A DNA stretch of 64,000 nucleotides. Origin: Salipiger sp. IMCC34102 (GTDB taxonomy: Bacteria > Pseudomonadota > Alphaproteobacteria > Rhodobacterales > Rhodobacteraceae). How positions within the stretch are numbered: the first letter of the stretch is position 1; the number at the start of each line of letters is the position of its first letter. Positions 16,024 through 26,272 of this stretch are shown here, piece after piece. The notes under the pieces are model-generated. The model ran no database searches, was not told the origin of the DNA, and saw nothing but the letters and a program-made list of their open reading frames with translations. The DNA is taken from positions 124,001 through 188,000 of the forward strand of contig NZ_SELQ01000004.1 of the NCBI RefSeq assembly GCF_004145405.1, given 5' to 3'. The position numbers and the translations under genes were made by a program.

Positions 16024-16107
16024 CGCCTGCCATTACGCCGTGCTGCCGAAATACCGCAGGTGATCGACGTATGAACCCGGGGGACCGGGTCTACACGCTC
16101 GATGTCG

Positions 16108-16497
16108 TCAGCCGACGGCCTGCATCGATTTTGACAAATCCTGTGCGATCATGAGTGCGTTCCCGTCCGGGTCGTAGAAGGTTGCCGTACTCACCATGCC
16201 TTCGATCGTTTCGGTCTCTCCATCGAAACGAACGCCTGCCGCTTCGAGTGCGGCCCGATCTGCTTCAATGTCACTGACACCGAAGACTGGAACGGTGTTG
16301 CCGGGAGCAGGCTCCGCCTGTTCTCCCAACCCGAGGGTGACGCCTTCGGTCTTGGTCGTCATCTCGCTCCAGCCAGCGTCGTCCATGTGGTACAGCAGGT
16401 CGAACCCCAGCATCTGGTTGTACCACTGTGCGCTCGAGTACCTGTCTCGCACCGAGATCGCGAAGGTAATCGTGTTGTTCAAGGCGACGACAGACAT
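16108..16497 (-). CDS. VOC-family (glyoxalase/bleomycin-resistance-like) protein
   Basis: A 129-residue vicinal-oxygen-chelate protein with two beta-alpha-beta-beta-beta modules: TFAISVRDRYSSAQWYNQML at the N-terminus, and VSDIEADRAALEAAGVRF plus FYDPDGNALMIAQDL at the C-terminus. The substrate cannot be predicted. The ATG at 16497 has AAGGGAA about 6 nt upstream; a GTG at 16512 in the same frame is less likely. Base composition is visibly less GC-rich than the neighbours. It is divergent from the HxlR-like regulator with only 38 bp between starts, so that regulator probably controls it. Confidence 0.82.
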   Translation of the reverse strand: MSVVALNNTITFAISVRDRYSSAQWYNQMLGFDLLYHMDDAGWSEMTTKTEGVTLGLGEQAEPAPGNTVPVFGVSDIEADRAALEAAGVRFDGETETIEGMVSTATFYDPDGNALMIAQDLSKSMQAVG

Positions 16498-16519
16498 GGT
16501 GTTCCCTTTCACGTCTTGT

Positions 16520-16530
16520 TTAGTTACTAA
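16520..16530. promoter_or_regulatory. palindromic operator candidate between VOC and HxlR-like genes
   Basis: TTAGTTACTAA is a perfect inverted repeat (TTAGT-T-ACTAA) in the 38-bp gap between two divergent starts. HxlR-family regulators commonly bind short TAC/GTA-type palindromes. It ends 5 nt before the regulator's ATG, which leaves no room for a Shine-Dalgarno sequence there. Confidence 0.5.
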
Positions 16531-16535
16531 CCTTT

Positions 16536-17123
16536 ATGGACATCAGCCTTCTTGTCAATCTGTCATCGCGCGCATGGTCACTGGACATTCTCGCCGCGCT
16601 TGCGTCCGGAACGCCGGGACGTCAGACGACCCTTCTTTCCGCGACGGGGGCGGGACGATCGGCATTTGCGGGCAGCTTGGCAAACCTGCTCGACATGCGA
16701 CTGATCGAGCGCAACCCTGGCCACGGCCATCCGCTGCGTCCCGAGTTCCGATTGACCGCAGACGGCGAAAGGGCCGCCGGCATCGCCTGCAGGATCAAGG
16801 GGCTGGTGCACGACCCGTCGGAAGGCGCTCTGATCCGGCGGACGTGGACGGTTCCGATCCTCGCCGTGACCGACCGGCCGCGGTTTTTCGGCGAAATCAG
16901 ACACGAGCTTCGGAATATATCGGACAGGTCCTTGTCGGGATCCTTGCGACAGCTCGAAGATCGCAGATGGATCCGGCGCCATGTCGATGTCGAGGCGCGA
17001 CCGCCGCGGCCCACCTACGAGGCGGCTGACCTGGGCGCGGACCTCAGCTTGGCGATCGGACTTGCGCCCGATGGGCCGTCATCCGAACGAAAGGCTTCGC
17101 GGGCCAATTCATCGGGACGGTAG
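16536..17123 (+). CDS. HxlR-like regulator with two winged-helix domains
   Basis: A 195-residue protein made of two related halves. Residues 1-85 (RAWSLDILAALASG..., LANLLDMRLIERN, FRLTADGERA) and residues 95-175 (RRTWTVPILAVTDRPRFFGE, LSGSLRQLEDRRWIRRHV, YEAADLGADL) each resemble an HxlR winged helix; the second is the clearer match. HxlR proteins are usually single-domain dimers, so this may be a fused dimer. No Shine-Dalgarno precedes the ATG, so the mRNA may be leaderless. It is divergent from the VOC gene, its likely target. It probably represses both through the TTAGTTACTAA palindrome. Confidence 0.75.
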   Translation: MDISLLVNLSSRAWSLDILAALASGTPGRQTTLLSATGAGRSAFAGSLANLLDMRLIERNPGHGHPLRPEFRLTADGERAAGIACRIKGLVHDPSEGALIRRTWTVPILAVTDRPRFFGEIRHELRNISDRSLSGSLRQLEDRRWIRRHVDVEARPPRPTYEAADLGADLSLAIGLAPDGPSSERKASRANSSGR

Positions 17124-17187
17124 GTCTCGAAGACCACGGGAACCGATCGGATCAGCCCGACGCTTTGCTGCCGAAGCGCGATTGACG

Positions 17188-19398
<2,211 letters not shown>

Positions 19399-19443
19399 CG
19401 GGGGGTCCTTCGAACGGTTCGGGCGGGGATGCACCGAACATGC

Positions 19444-19483
19444 GACCGCCCGCGCCGGGGTTCAAGTCCCGGCGCGGGCGGTC
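19444..19483. terminator. perfect 16-bp hairpin between sodC and uvrB
   Basis: GACCGCCCGCGCCGGG (19444-19459) pairs with its exact complement at 19468-19483 around an 8-nt loop, GTTCAAGT. It is downstream of sodC and upstream of uvrB (both minus). There is no T-run, so if it ends transcription it may need Rho or act as an mRNA 3' stabiliser. The core CGGGGTTCAAGTCCCG resembles a tRNA T arm. Confidence 0.6.
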
Positions 19484-19501
19484 GTCACTCAGCCGAAAGG
19501 C

Positions 19502-20020
19502 TTAGGATTGCGGTTCGACCAGCACGGCGCAGGCGATGCGCGAACCCGCGTCACCGGAGGGCTGCGATTCGTAGTCGTCGGGGTCCGAGTGCACGATGAA
19601 GCCCGTGCCGTCCTCGTCGGCCATCATCTCGGTCGTGAGGAAGGTGTTGAAGTGCGTCACGCTCAGCACGCCATCGGCGCCCACGGTCGCGTTCGGCAGA
19701 TCGCCCGGGTGCGGACCACCTTCGACCTTCACGCCATGCTCACGCCCGTCGGCCAGGTGGCCGCCCGCGCTGGAGTAGTCATCGGCCGAGCAATCGCCCG
19801 TCTCATGCAGGTGAATGCCATGGACGCCTTCGGGCACGCCCTCGAGATCGACCGTCACGACGAAGACGCCGGAGGTTTCCTCGGTCACGGTGACGGAGCC
19901 TGTGATATCCTCGTTCGATTGCACTTCGGCGCTGAAGCCTTCCATGCCGTGCGTCTCGGCAAGTGCGGGGGTGGCCAGCAGTAGGGCGGTGGCGGCGAGA
20001 GGCAGTTTGATATTCATCAT
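19502..20020 (-). CDS. sodC: periplasmic Cu-Zn superoxide dismutase
   Basis: A 172-residue exported superoxide dismutase. Signal peptide: MMNIKLPLAATALLLATPALA. The copper ligands GIHLHETG, the bridging histidine in SSAGGH, the zinc ligands in REHG and GPHPGDLPN, the later histidine in FIVHSD, and the cysteine pair GDCS/IACAV are all present, so the protein should be active. It removes superoxide in the periplasm. The ATG at 20020 has AAAGGA 7 nt upstream. A perfect 16-bp hairpin follows the gene. Confidence 0.94.
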   Translation of the reverse strand: MMNIKLPLAATALLLATPALAETHGMEGFSAEVQSNEDITGSVTVTEETSGVFVVTVDLEGVPEGVHGIHLHETGDCSADDYSSAGGHLADGREHGVKVEGGPHPGDLPNATVGADGVLSVTHFNTFLTTEMMADEDGTGFIVHSDPDDYESQPSGDAGSRIACAVLVEPQS

Positions 20021-20133
20021 GTCGTATCCTTTCTCGATCATCTGCCTGTCCAACACGGCGGCGCGGCTGCGGGTTCCTCTTGCACGCGCGCCGCTGAAGC
20101 CCGATAAGCGATACGTCGAACAGGAGACTGCCC

Positions 20134-20445
20134 ATGCAAGCCCGCATCTTCCGCCCCGCCCGGACCGCCATGTCGTCGGGTACCGCCAAGACCAAGCGCT
20201 GGGTGCTGGATTTCGTGGACACCAGCGGCCGGGACATCGACCCGCTGATGGGCTGGACCTCGTCCGACGACACGCAAAGCCAGGTGCGCCTGTTCTTCGA
20301 CACCAAGGAAGAGGCGCTGGCCTACGCCAAGGACAAGGGCCTCGACGCGGTCGTGACCGATCCCCAGCAGCGCAAGGCCAACGTCCGCGCGGGCGGCTAC
20401 GGAGAGAACTTCGCCACCAACCGTCGCGGCGCCTGGACACACTGA
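20134..20445 (+). CDS. complex I accessory subunit, NDUFS4-like
   Basis: A 103-residue protein of the ETC complex I subunit conserved-region family (NDUFS4 type). It contains [45 protein letters not shown] and the C-terminal [15 protein letters not shown]. In alphaproteobacteria and mitochondria this accessory subunit binds the peripheral arm of NADH:quinone oxidoreductase. AGGAGA precedes the ATG. It stands alone, divergent from sodC, and the rest of the nuo operon is not in the window. A GC-rich start is preceded by a 113-bp divergent spacer. Confidence 0.9.
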   Translation: MQARIFRPARTAMSSGTAKTKRWVLDFVDTSGRDIDPLMGWTSSDDTQSQVRLFFDTKEEALAYAKDKGLDAVVTDPQQRKANVRAGGYGENFATNRRGAWTH

Positions 20446-20513
20446 CCTTTGCGCGCCGCCGCAGGCCAATGCGCTTGCCAAACGCGGTCTCAGCCTGCAA
20501 AACCGGCCATAGC

Positions 20514-20590
20514 GGTCTCGTAGCTCAGCTGGATAGAGCAGCCGACTTCTAATCGGCAGGTCGAGGGTTCGAGTCCTTCCGGGATCGCCA
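20514..20590 (+). tRNA. tRNA-Arg (UCU)
   Basis: A 77-nt cloverleaf: acceptor GGTCTCG, D arm GCTCAGCTGGATAGAGC, anticodon loop CTTCTAA (anticodon UCU, reading AGA), T arm GAGGGTTCGAGTCCTTC, then GCCA. The acceptor has G-U pairs at 2:71 and 5:68. The RTX esterase gene ends 89 bp downstream. Confidence 0.93.
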
Positions 20591-20678
20591 GTCCACCCCC
20601 GCCAATCCGTGTCGCGCCCGCGTCGTTTTGCCGCGCGGTCGACGCGCCGGATCGCCCCGAGGCCGGGGCGCGGTCGAT

Positions 20679-23204
20679 CTAGATGAAGTCGAACATGTCG
20701 GCGGAAAGGTCGTCCGTCGCGACATCGTTCAGCACCAGCCGCTGGTCGTCGATGTCGATGATCGCGCGGCCCTGGTTGTCGAAGATCCGCGACGCCCGTG
20801 CGAGCAGATCGTCGAAGGTGTCGATCCCGTCAAACCCCGCAAGCGCGATGGTGTCCTCCGCGGTGTAATCCTCGATGGTCAGGTATCCGGCGCCGGCGGA
20901 CAGCACGAAGGTGTCGCGCCCCGCGCCGCCGTGCACCCGGTCGTTGCCGGGGCCGCCGACCAGCAGATCGTCGCCCGCCCCGCCGTACAGGCGATCCGAG
21001 CCGTCCCCGCCGAAAAGGCGATCGTCGCCGCCGTCACCGAACAGGAAGTCGTTGCCTGCACCGCCGAACATCGCGTTCGTCGCGGCATTGCCGACGAAGC
21101 GGTTGTCCAGGTCGTTGCCCAAGACGTCGAAACGCGCCTCGCCGTAGAAGCTGACGCGGCCGACGTCGTCGGCCAGGCGGAAGTCGGCGAAGATCTCCGC
21201 CCCGCCCCGCACGTGCAGGCTTTCGCCGGTGAGCATCGCCGTCGCCGCCGACCCGAAGGCCGCCTGGTCCAGCACGTCGATGCCGCGGTTCTGCGTGAGG
21301 CTCGCCTGGCCGGTGTCGAAGTCGCGGTAGCTGTAAAGCTGCCGTCCGAAGTCCGCGCCGGTATACGTGGCGACCAGCGGCACCGCCCCCGTCACCGTCA
21401 GGTCGAAATAGACGCTCTCGCCGTCGAGGGCGCAGTCCGTGGCGTAGACGAAGACGCGGTACTCCCCGACGGAGGAATAATCCGGTCGCAGTACGATCTC
21501 GTTCGTATCCTGATCCTCGAAGGTCATGCTTTCGGACCGGCGGCTGAGGTAGCTGTAATAGAACAGGTCATCCCCCTCCGCGTCGGTGAAGTAGCTCGAG
21601 ACGTCGACGCGCAGCTCCTCGCCCTCGCGCATCGTCAAGCTGCCGACCTTGCCACCCGTGACCGGGGTCGGGGCGGTGTTCGGCGCGATCGGGATGCCGT
21701 CCCGCAGGTCCAGCAAGGTCTGCGCGAAGCGGTGGCCGAATTCCTCCAGCGCGGTGCCGTTGAAATGCACGCCGTTGAGGTCGTCCGACGCCAGCCCGAC
21801 GGAGCTGACGAAGCGCAGGTCGGGGTCTTCGCCCGCGATCTCCATGAGCTGGAACGCCGCGTTCTGGGCAAAGTTCGTGCCCTCGCGGCTGAGTTCGCCC
21901 ATCACGATGTCGAGGTCCGGCGCGGCCCACCCGCTGCCGCGGACCTGGTCGATCAACTCCTCCAGCAGGTCGACGAAGGCATGGGTCTTGATCGGATAGT
22001 CGCTTTCGCCCTGGTGCCAGATGAAGGCGTCCGCCTTCGACTGCCCCACGTGGGCCAGTGCCTTGCTCACGCTGTCGGTCAGCTTGGCCCAGTTGGTGCC
22101 GACCTTGCTTTCCAGCCAGGTGTCGATGCGCGAACCCGAATAGGCGCGGTTCACGACCAGCACGGGACGCATCAGCGCCTCCGTCAGCTCCACCGCCATC
22201 GGGAAATAGAGGTTGTTGCGCGCCGCGGCCCCGTCATGCAGCGTCGCTGGGAAGGCACCGTAATCGCCCTTGATGATCTCGTCGTTGAACCAGTCGTAGG
22301 CCATCACGTCGTCGTTCATGATGAAGCTGCCGGTCTTGGAAGACCCCACCATGTTCGACTGGCCGCCCGCGACGAGCACGAAGTAATCCGGCGAATACCA
22401 GTTTCCGGCGGCATCCTGGGTCTTGAAGTTGGCGTGCAGCGGTTCGTCGTCGCGCAGCTTGTATTCGGCGTCGCCGACCATGATGACATCGGGCGGAACG
22501 CCCGGGTCGGAGGACGTGTCCTCGGCGGGTTTGTCGGTCTGCGGGTTGTAGGGCAGGGGGCGCCCTGTTTCGACGAACGTCACGGTCGCGGATTGAAGTT
22601 GTTCGAGCGTGACGCCACGCAACTCGACCTTGGCGTCCCCCAGCCGGATCTGGCTGTCGCCCTTGGAATTCTCGTAGATATCACCACCCGCGGCGCGCAC
22701 CTCGGCAAAGCTCGACAGGGCGCCGAAGCCAACGATGTCCAGGCGATCCTGGCCGGTGTCGAAGTCGAAGTTGATGGTATCCTGACCCGCATCGAGGTGC
22801 ACCTCGATCGTGTCGGCCCCGGTCCCGCCGGTGATCCGGTTCATGCCCGCGGTCGCCACGATGATGTCGTCGCCCGCGCCGCCCTTGGCCCAGTCCTGCC
22901 CCGCACCGGTGACGATGAAATCGTTGCCGCCACCCCCTTCGAGCCGGTCGTCGCCCGCGCCGCCGAAAAGCGTCTCGTCGCCCGCGCCGCCCTTGAAGCT
23001 GTCGGCCCCGTCACCGCCGCCGTAGATCGTGTCCGCCGTGGCCCCGTAGACGGCCGTGTTCTCTCCCTCGGTGGTGACGACGGCGTTGGCCCCCGCGCCC
23101 AGGTAGATGCGAGAGACCCCCGCAGAGACGACGACCTCCACCGGGGGGCCGTCGTTGAACAGGGTCATGTTCCGAACCCCGATGCGGATCGGGTCGAGCA
23201 GCAC
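20679..23204 (-). CDS. RTX-type secreted protein with internal SGNH/sialate O-acetylesterase-like domain; 5' end apparently frameshifted
   Basis: The in-frame part is 841 residues. Residues 60-130 and 715-775 hold RTX nonapeptides (GGAGDDRLEGG, GGDGSDRLYGGAGDDLL) that bind calcium and usually mark type I secretion. Residues 270-530 are a sialate-esterase/CE6-type SGNH domain: LVAGGQSNMVGSS (nucleophile serine), IWHQGESDYP and DLNGVHFNGT (catalytic histidine). Then follows a beta, cadherin-like domain. The frame opens with a GTG in mid-sequence. One frame away, an ATG at 23314 encodes MSFTILRGKKQIETIN, which would join naturally to NSDALDALQKNDTLIISGE just before this GTG. A one-base shift near 23262-23272 would restore a longer gene. 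No secretion genes adjoin. Confidence 0.8.
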   Translation of the reverse strand: MLLDPIRIGVRNMTLFNDGPPVEVVVSAGVSRIYLGAGANAVVTTEGENTAVYGATADTIYGGGDGADSFKGGAGDETLFGGAGDDRLEGGGGNDFIVTGAGQDWAKGGAGDDIIVATAGMNRITGGTGADTIEVHLDAGQDTINFDFDTGQDRLDIVGFGALSSFAEVRAAGGDIYENSKGDSQIRLGDAKVELRGVTLEQLQSATVTFVETGRPLPYNPQTDKPAEDTSSDPGVPPDVIMVGDAEYKLRDDEPLHANFKTQDAAGNWYSPDYFVLVAGGQSNMVGSSKTGSFIMNDDVMAYDWFNDEIIKGDYGAFPATLHDGAAARNNLYFPMAVELTEALMRPVLVVNRAYSGSRIDTWLESKVGTNWAKLTDSVSKALAHVGQSKADAFIWHQGESDYPIKTHAFVDLLEELIDQVRGSGWAAPDLDIVMGELSREGTNFAQNAAFQLMEIAGEDPDLRFVSSVGLASDDLNGVHFNGTALEEFGHRFAQTLLDLRDGIPIAPNTAPTPVTGGKVGSLTMREGEELRVDVSSYFTDAEGDDLFYYSYLSRRSESMTFEDQDTNEIVLRPDYSSVGEYRVFVYATDCALDGESVYFDLTVTGAVPLVATYTGADFGRQLYSYRDFDTGQASLTQNRGIDVLDQAAFGSAATAMLTGESLHVRGGAEIFADFRLADDVGRVSFYGEARFDVLGNDLDNRFVGNAATNAMFGGAGNDFLFGDGGDDRLFGGDGSDRLYGGAGDDLLVGGPGNDRVHGGAGRDTFVLSAGAGYLTIEDYTAEDTIALAGFDGIDTFDDLLARASRIFDNQGRAIIDIDDQRLVLNDVATDDLSADMFDFI

Positions 23205-23314
23205 CTCGCCCGAGATGATCAGCGTGTCGTTCTTCTGCAGCGCATCGAGCGCGTCGGAGTTGTTTGATTAATGGTTTCGATCTGCTTCTTGCCGCGCAGG
23301 ATGGTGAATGACAT
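23205..23314 (-). pseudogene. out-of-frame N-terminal part of the RTX esterase gene
   Basis: From the ATG at 23314 the frame reads MSFTILRGKKQIETINQ and then drifts into arginine/threonine-rich nonsense. The -1 frame from about 23268 reads NNSDALDALQKNDTLIISG and runs into the RTX protein without a stop. This looks like one 5' end split by a single-base indel near the A-rich tract CAAACAAC. A sequencing or assembly error is possible. It could also be a real loss of the N-terminus. Confidence 0.5.
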
Positions 23315-23640
23315 CTGAAAACGCTCTTACCGGGAATGGCGCTTCTATATCCCCTTGCAGGGCAAGGCGCCCAGCACATTCTCGTGTCAGGGTTGCAAGA
23401 TCGGCGAGAGCGCGGACAAACCCGCAGATTGCACCGGGTTTATCTGGAATTCGAAACAACCGGGCGGTCAGGTCGGCAAAGCGGCGTCGGACATGGCTCC
23501 GCTGCGCGAGGTGGACCAGCTGATTCGGCGCGCGTGCCCGCGTCTGCCGGTCCGTTTCGACGGGGTCCCCTCGGCATGCCCTTTGCAACCGCCGCCCGCG
23601 CATGGTCTTGTCAGGCGGTCCCGTTCCAATCTCGATACCC
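23315..23640. other. 326-bp spacer upstream of the RTX and deacetylase genes
   Basis: Several small frames are open on both strands, but none has a ribosome-binding site or a recognisable product. The left part is AT-richer than the flanks and probably holds divergent promoters. It contains one small inverted repeat, CCTTGC-AGG-GCAAGG, near 23355. Confidence 0.6.
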
Positions 23641-24762
23641 ATGCGCGCGCCACTCTTCATCGGATCAGAGATCTACCGCCATTCCTCCTATGGTCCGCAT
23701 CACCCCCTGCGGGTGCCGCGGGTCTCGACGGTCATGGACCTGTGCCGTGCCATGGGCTGGATCGCGGCGGGACAATATCTGACCTCGCCCCGCGCGAAGG
23801 CAGCGGCGCTGACGTCCTTCCACACGCCCGCCTACCTCGCCGCCCTGAAGGAGGCGGAGCGGACCCAGAGCGTGAAGGAGGCCGTCCGCGCCCGCCACGC
23901 GCTGGGCACCGGCAACAACCCGATCTTCGAGGAGATGTGGCGCAGGCCCGCGACCTCCGCCGGGGCGGCGATGCTCGCCGGCGAGCTGCTGCGCGACCCC
24001 GGCACGGTTTTCACCCCCGCGGGGGGGACGCACCACGGGATGCCGGACCGGGCGAACGGGTTTTGCTACCTCAACGATCCCGTGCTGGGCATCCAGTCGC
24101 TGCGCCGGTCGGGCGCGCGGCGGATCGCCTACGTTGATATCGACGCGCATCATTGCGACGGCGTGGATCATGCCTTCCGCGACGATCCCGACACGCTGCT
24201 GATCTCCACCCACGAGGCAGGGCGCTGGCCACGCACCGGGCCGATCACGGACGCGGGGGCGGGGCAGGTCTTCAACCTGCCGCTGCGGCGCGGGGCGCGC
24301 GACGGCGACATGGCGCTGGCGCGGGACGCGGTCATCCTGCCCGCCGTGGCCGCCTTCGCGCCCGATGCCATCGTCCTGCAATGCGGCGCCGACGGCGTGA
24401 CAGAGGACCCGCAATCCCGGCTGGAGCTGTCGAACAACGCCCATTGGGACATCCTGCGCGGACTCATGCCGCTTGCCCCGCGCCTGATGGTCCTGGGCGG
24501 CGGGGGGTACAATCCCTGGTCGGTGGGACGGCTGTGGTCCGGCAACTGGGCCATCGTGAACGGACACGAAATTCCCGACATCCTGCCCGCCCCCGCGCAA
24601 GCGGTCCTGCGCGCCCTGCGGTGGGAGGGCCAAAGGCGCATCGTCATCCCGCCTGAGCCTTGGGTGACCACCCTGCGCGATCCCCCGCACGACGGCCCGG
24701 TGTCGGAGGAGGTGCGCGCAGGGGTCGCGGCCCTCTCGGCGCGTCTGGCGCGTTGGATGTAG
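23641..24762 (+). CDS. histone deacetylase-family (AcuC/acetylpolyamine amidohydrolase-like) protein
   Basis: A 373-residue zinc deacetylase of the arginase/HDAC fold. It shows YGPHHPLRVPR at the N-terminus, the catalytic pair GGTHHGMPDRANGFCYLND, the zinc site VDIDAHHCDGVDHAF, QCGADGVTEDP, and LGGGGYN with the late glycine loop. The family removes acetyl groups from lysines (AcuC acting on acetyl-CoA synthetase) or from polyamines. Which of these applies is not clear. The ATG at 23641 (MRAPLFIGSE) fits the family start, although no good ribosome-binding site is seen. modA starts 38 bp downstream on the same strand. Confidence 0.88.
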   Translation: MRAPLFIGSEIYRHSSYGPHHPLRVPRVSTVMDLCRAMGWIAAGQYLTSPRAKAAALTSFHTPAYLAALKEAERTQSVKEAVRARHALGTGNNPIFEEMWRRPATSAGAAMLAGELLRDPGTVFTPAGGTHHGMPDRANGFCYLNDPVLGIQSLRRSGARRIAYVDIDAHHCDGVDHAFRDDPDTLLISTHEAGRWPRTGPITDAGAGQVFNLPLRRGARDGDMALARDAVILPAVAAFAPDAIVLQCGADGVTEDPQSRLELSNNAHWDILRGLMPLAPRLMVLGGGGYNPWSVGRLWSGNWAIVNGHEIPDILPAPAQAVLRALRWEGQRRIVIPPEPWVTTLRDPPHDGPVSEEVRAGVAALSARLARWM

Positions 24763-24800
24763 ACCTTGTCCCCATCCCTCATGCACGGAATAGTCGCCCC

Positions 24801-25586
24801 ATGATCCGCAGCCTTGCCCTCGCCCTGACCCTGATCGCCGCACCCGCCGTCGCGCAGGGGGCCGATCCGGCCGCAGGCACGGCACCGCCCGAGACGATAG
24901 AAGAGCCGATCACCGTCTTCGCCGCCGCCAGCCTGAAGGAGCCGCTGGACGAGATCGCCCTGCGCCACCCGCAGGTCACGGTCACTTACGGCGGCTCCGG
25001 CACGTTGGCGCGGCAGGTCATGCAGGGCGCGCCCGCCGACCTCGTTTTCCTCGCTCATCCCGACTGGATGGAAGCGCTCGCGGCCGAGGGTGCCCTCGTC
25101 GAGGGCAGCCGCACCGACCTTCTGTCCAACGCGCTGGTGCTGGTCGGCGCGAGCGAGACGCCGGACCTCGACCTGACGCTGGCGTCCATCGTGGAGGCGC
25201 TGGGCGTGTCCGGTCGGCTGGCCATCGGTCTGACCACCTCCGTGCCCGCGGGCATCTACGCGAAGCAGGCGCTCACGTCACTCGGACTGTGGGAGGCGCT
25301 CGAACCGCGGCTGGCCGAAACCGACAACGTCCGCGCGGCGCTGGCCCTGGCCGCCCGGGGCGAGGTGCCGCTGGCGATGGTCTACGCCACCGACGCGCGG
25401 GTGGAGCCTACGCTGAAGATCGTCGCCCGCATCCCCGAAGATTCCCACGCACCGATCCTCTATCAGGCCGCCGTCGTGGCGGGCGGGGCAGAAGATTCGG
25501 CCACGGCCTTCCTGGCGGACCTGCAGTCCGAGGCGGCGCGCACGGCCTTCCTCGGCGCGGGGTTCCTGCCGCTGGACGCGCAGTGA
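24801..25586 (+). CDS. modA: molybdate ABC transporter substrate-binding protein
   Basis: A 261-residue periplasmic binding protein with a signal peptide (MIRSLALALTLIAAPAVAQ). FAAASLKEPLDEIA is the typical ModA start of the mature domain; GGSGTLARQVMQGAPADLVFLAHPDWM and TSVPAGIYAKQALTSLGLW, followed by ENVRAAL-like DNVRAAL and VYATDA, form the oxyanion site. It captures molybdate (or tungstate) and passes it to ModB. Its TGA shares one base with the modB ATG. Molybdenum is needed for SoeA, encoded about 17 kb away. Confidence 0.92.
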   Translation: MIRSLALALTLIAAPAVAQGADPAAGTAPPETIEEPITVFAAASLKEPLDEIALRHPQVTVTYGGSGTLARQVMQGAPADLVFLAHPDWMEALAAEGALVEGSRTDLLSNALVLVGASETPDLDLTLASIVEALGVSGRLAIGLTTSVPAGIYAKQALTSLGLWEALEPRLAETDNVRAALALAARGEVPLAMVYATDARVEPTLKIVARIPEDSHAPILYQAAVVAGGAEDSATAFLADLQSEAARTAFLGAGFLPLDAQ

Positions 25587-26272
25587 TGCTCCAGGCGATC
25601 CCTTGGGACGCGGTGACGCTGTCCTTGCGGATCGCCTTCGTGGCGACCCTGTGCAGCCTGCCGCTGGCGACGCTCGTGGCTTGGCTTCTGGCGCGGAAGC
25701 GTTTCCGGGGGCGGGGGCTTCTCAACGGTCTCGTGCACCTGCCGCTGGTCCTGCCGCCGGTCGTCACGGGCTACCTGCTGCTGGTCGTCTTCGGCACGCA
25801 GGGCCCGGTCGGCGCGGTCCTGCGCGACAGCTTCGGGATCACGCTCGCCTTTCGCTGGACCGGGGCGGCGCTGGCCGCCGCGATCATGGCCTTCCCGCTG
25901 GTCGTTCGCGCGATCCGCCTGGGCTTCGAAGCGGTCGATCCCGGGCTTGAGGAGGCCGCGGCCACCCTCGGCGCCTCGCGGGCCCGCATCTTCGCCAGCG
26001 TGACCTTGCCGCTCATCGCGCCCGCGCTTCTGGCGGGGGCGGTGCTGGGGTTCGCCAAGGCGCTGGGCGAATTCGGGGCCACCATCACCTTCGTCGCCGC
26101 GATCCCCGGACAGACCCGGACGATCCCCACCGCGATCTACAGCCTGCTGCAAGTCCCCGGCAGCGACGGCGCGGTGGCGGTGCTGGTGGCGATCAGCGTG
26201 GCCCTGGCGCTGGGGACGCTCGGGCTGGCCGAGGTGCTGTCGCGCCGGATGCAGGCCCGGATCCGCGGATGA
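25586..26272 (+). CDS. modB: molybdate ABC transporter permease
   Basis: A 228-residue inner-membrane permease with five to six spans and the ABC permease EAA loop EEAAATLGASRARIFASVTLP around residue 130. LPPVVTGYLLL and ALGEFGATITFVAAIPGQTRTI near the C-terminus are typical of ModB. It forms the channel with ModC and receives molybdate from ModA. It overlaps modA by one base and modC by four (ATGA). Confidence 0.94.
   Translation: MLQAIPWDAVTLSLRIAFVATLCSLPLATLVAWLLARKRFRGRGLLNGLVHLPLVLPPVVTGYLLLVVFGTQGPVGAVLRDSFGITLAFRWTGAALAAAIMAFPLVVRAIRLGFEAVDPGLEEAAATLGASRARIFASVTLPLIAPALLAGAVLGFAKALGEFGATITFVAAIPGQTRTIPTAIYSLLQVPGSDGAVAVLVAISVALALGTLGLAEVLSRRMQARIRG

Noticed and set aside
19444-19483. 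A tRNA or tRNA fragment at the sodC-uvrB hairpin
   Set aside because: Only a T-arm-like core is present; no acceptor, D arm or anticodon arm can be built from the flanks.
20628-23267. An 879-codon plus-strand frame opposite the RTX esterase
   Set aside because: Repeated Val-Arg-Gly-Ala text is the reverse complement of RTX codons; no signal peptide, motif or ribosome-binding site.
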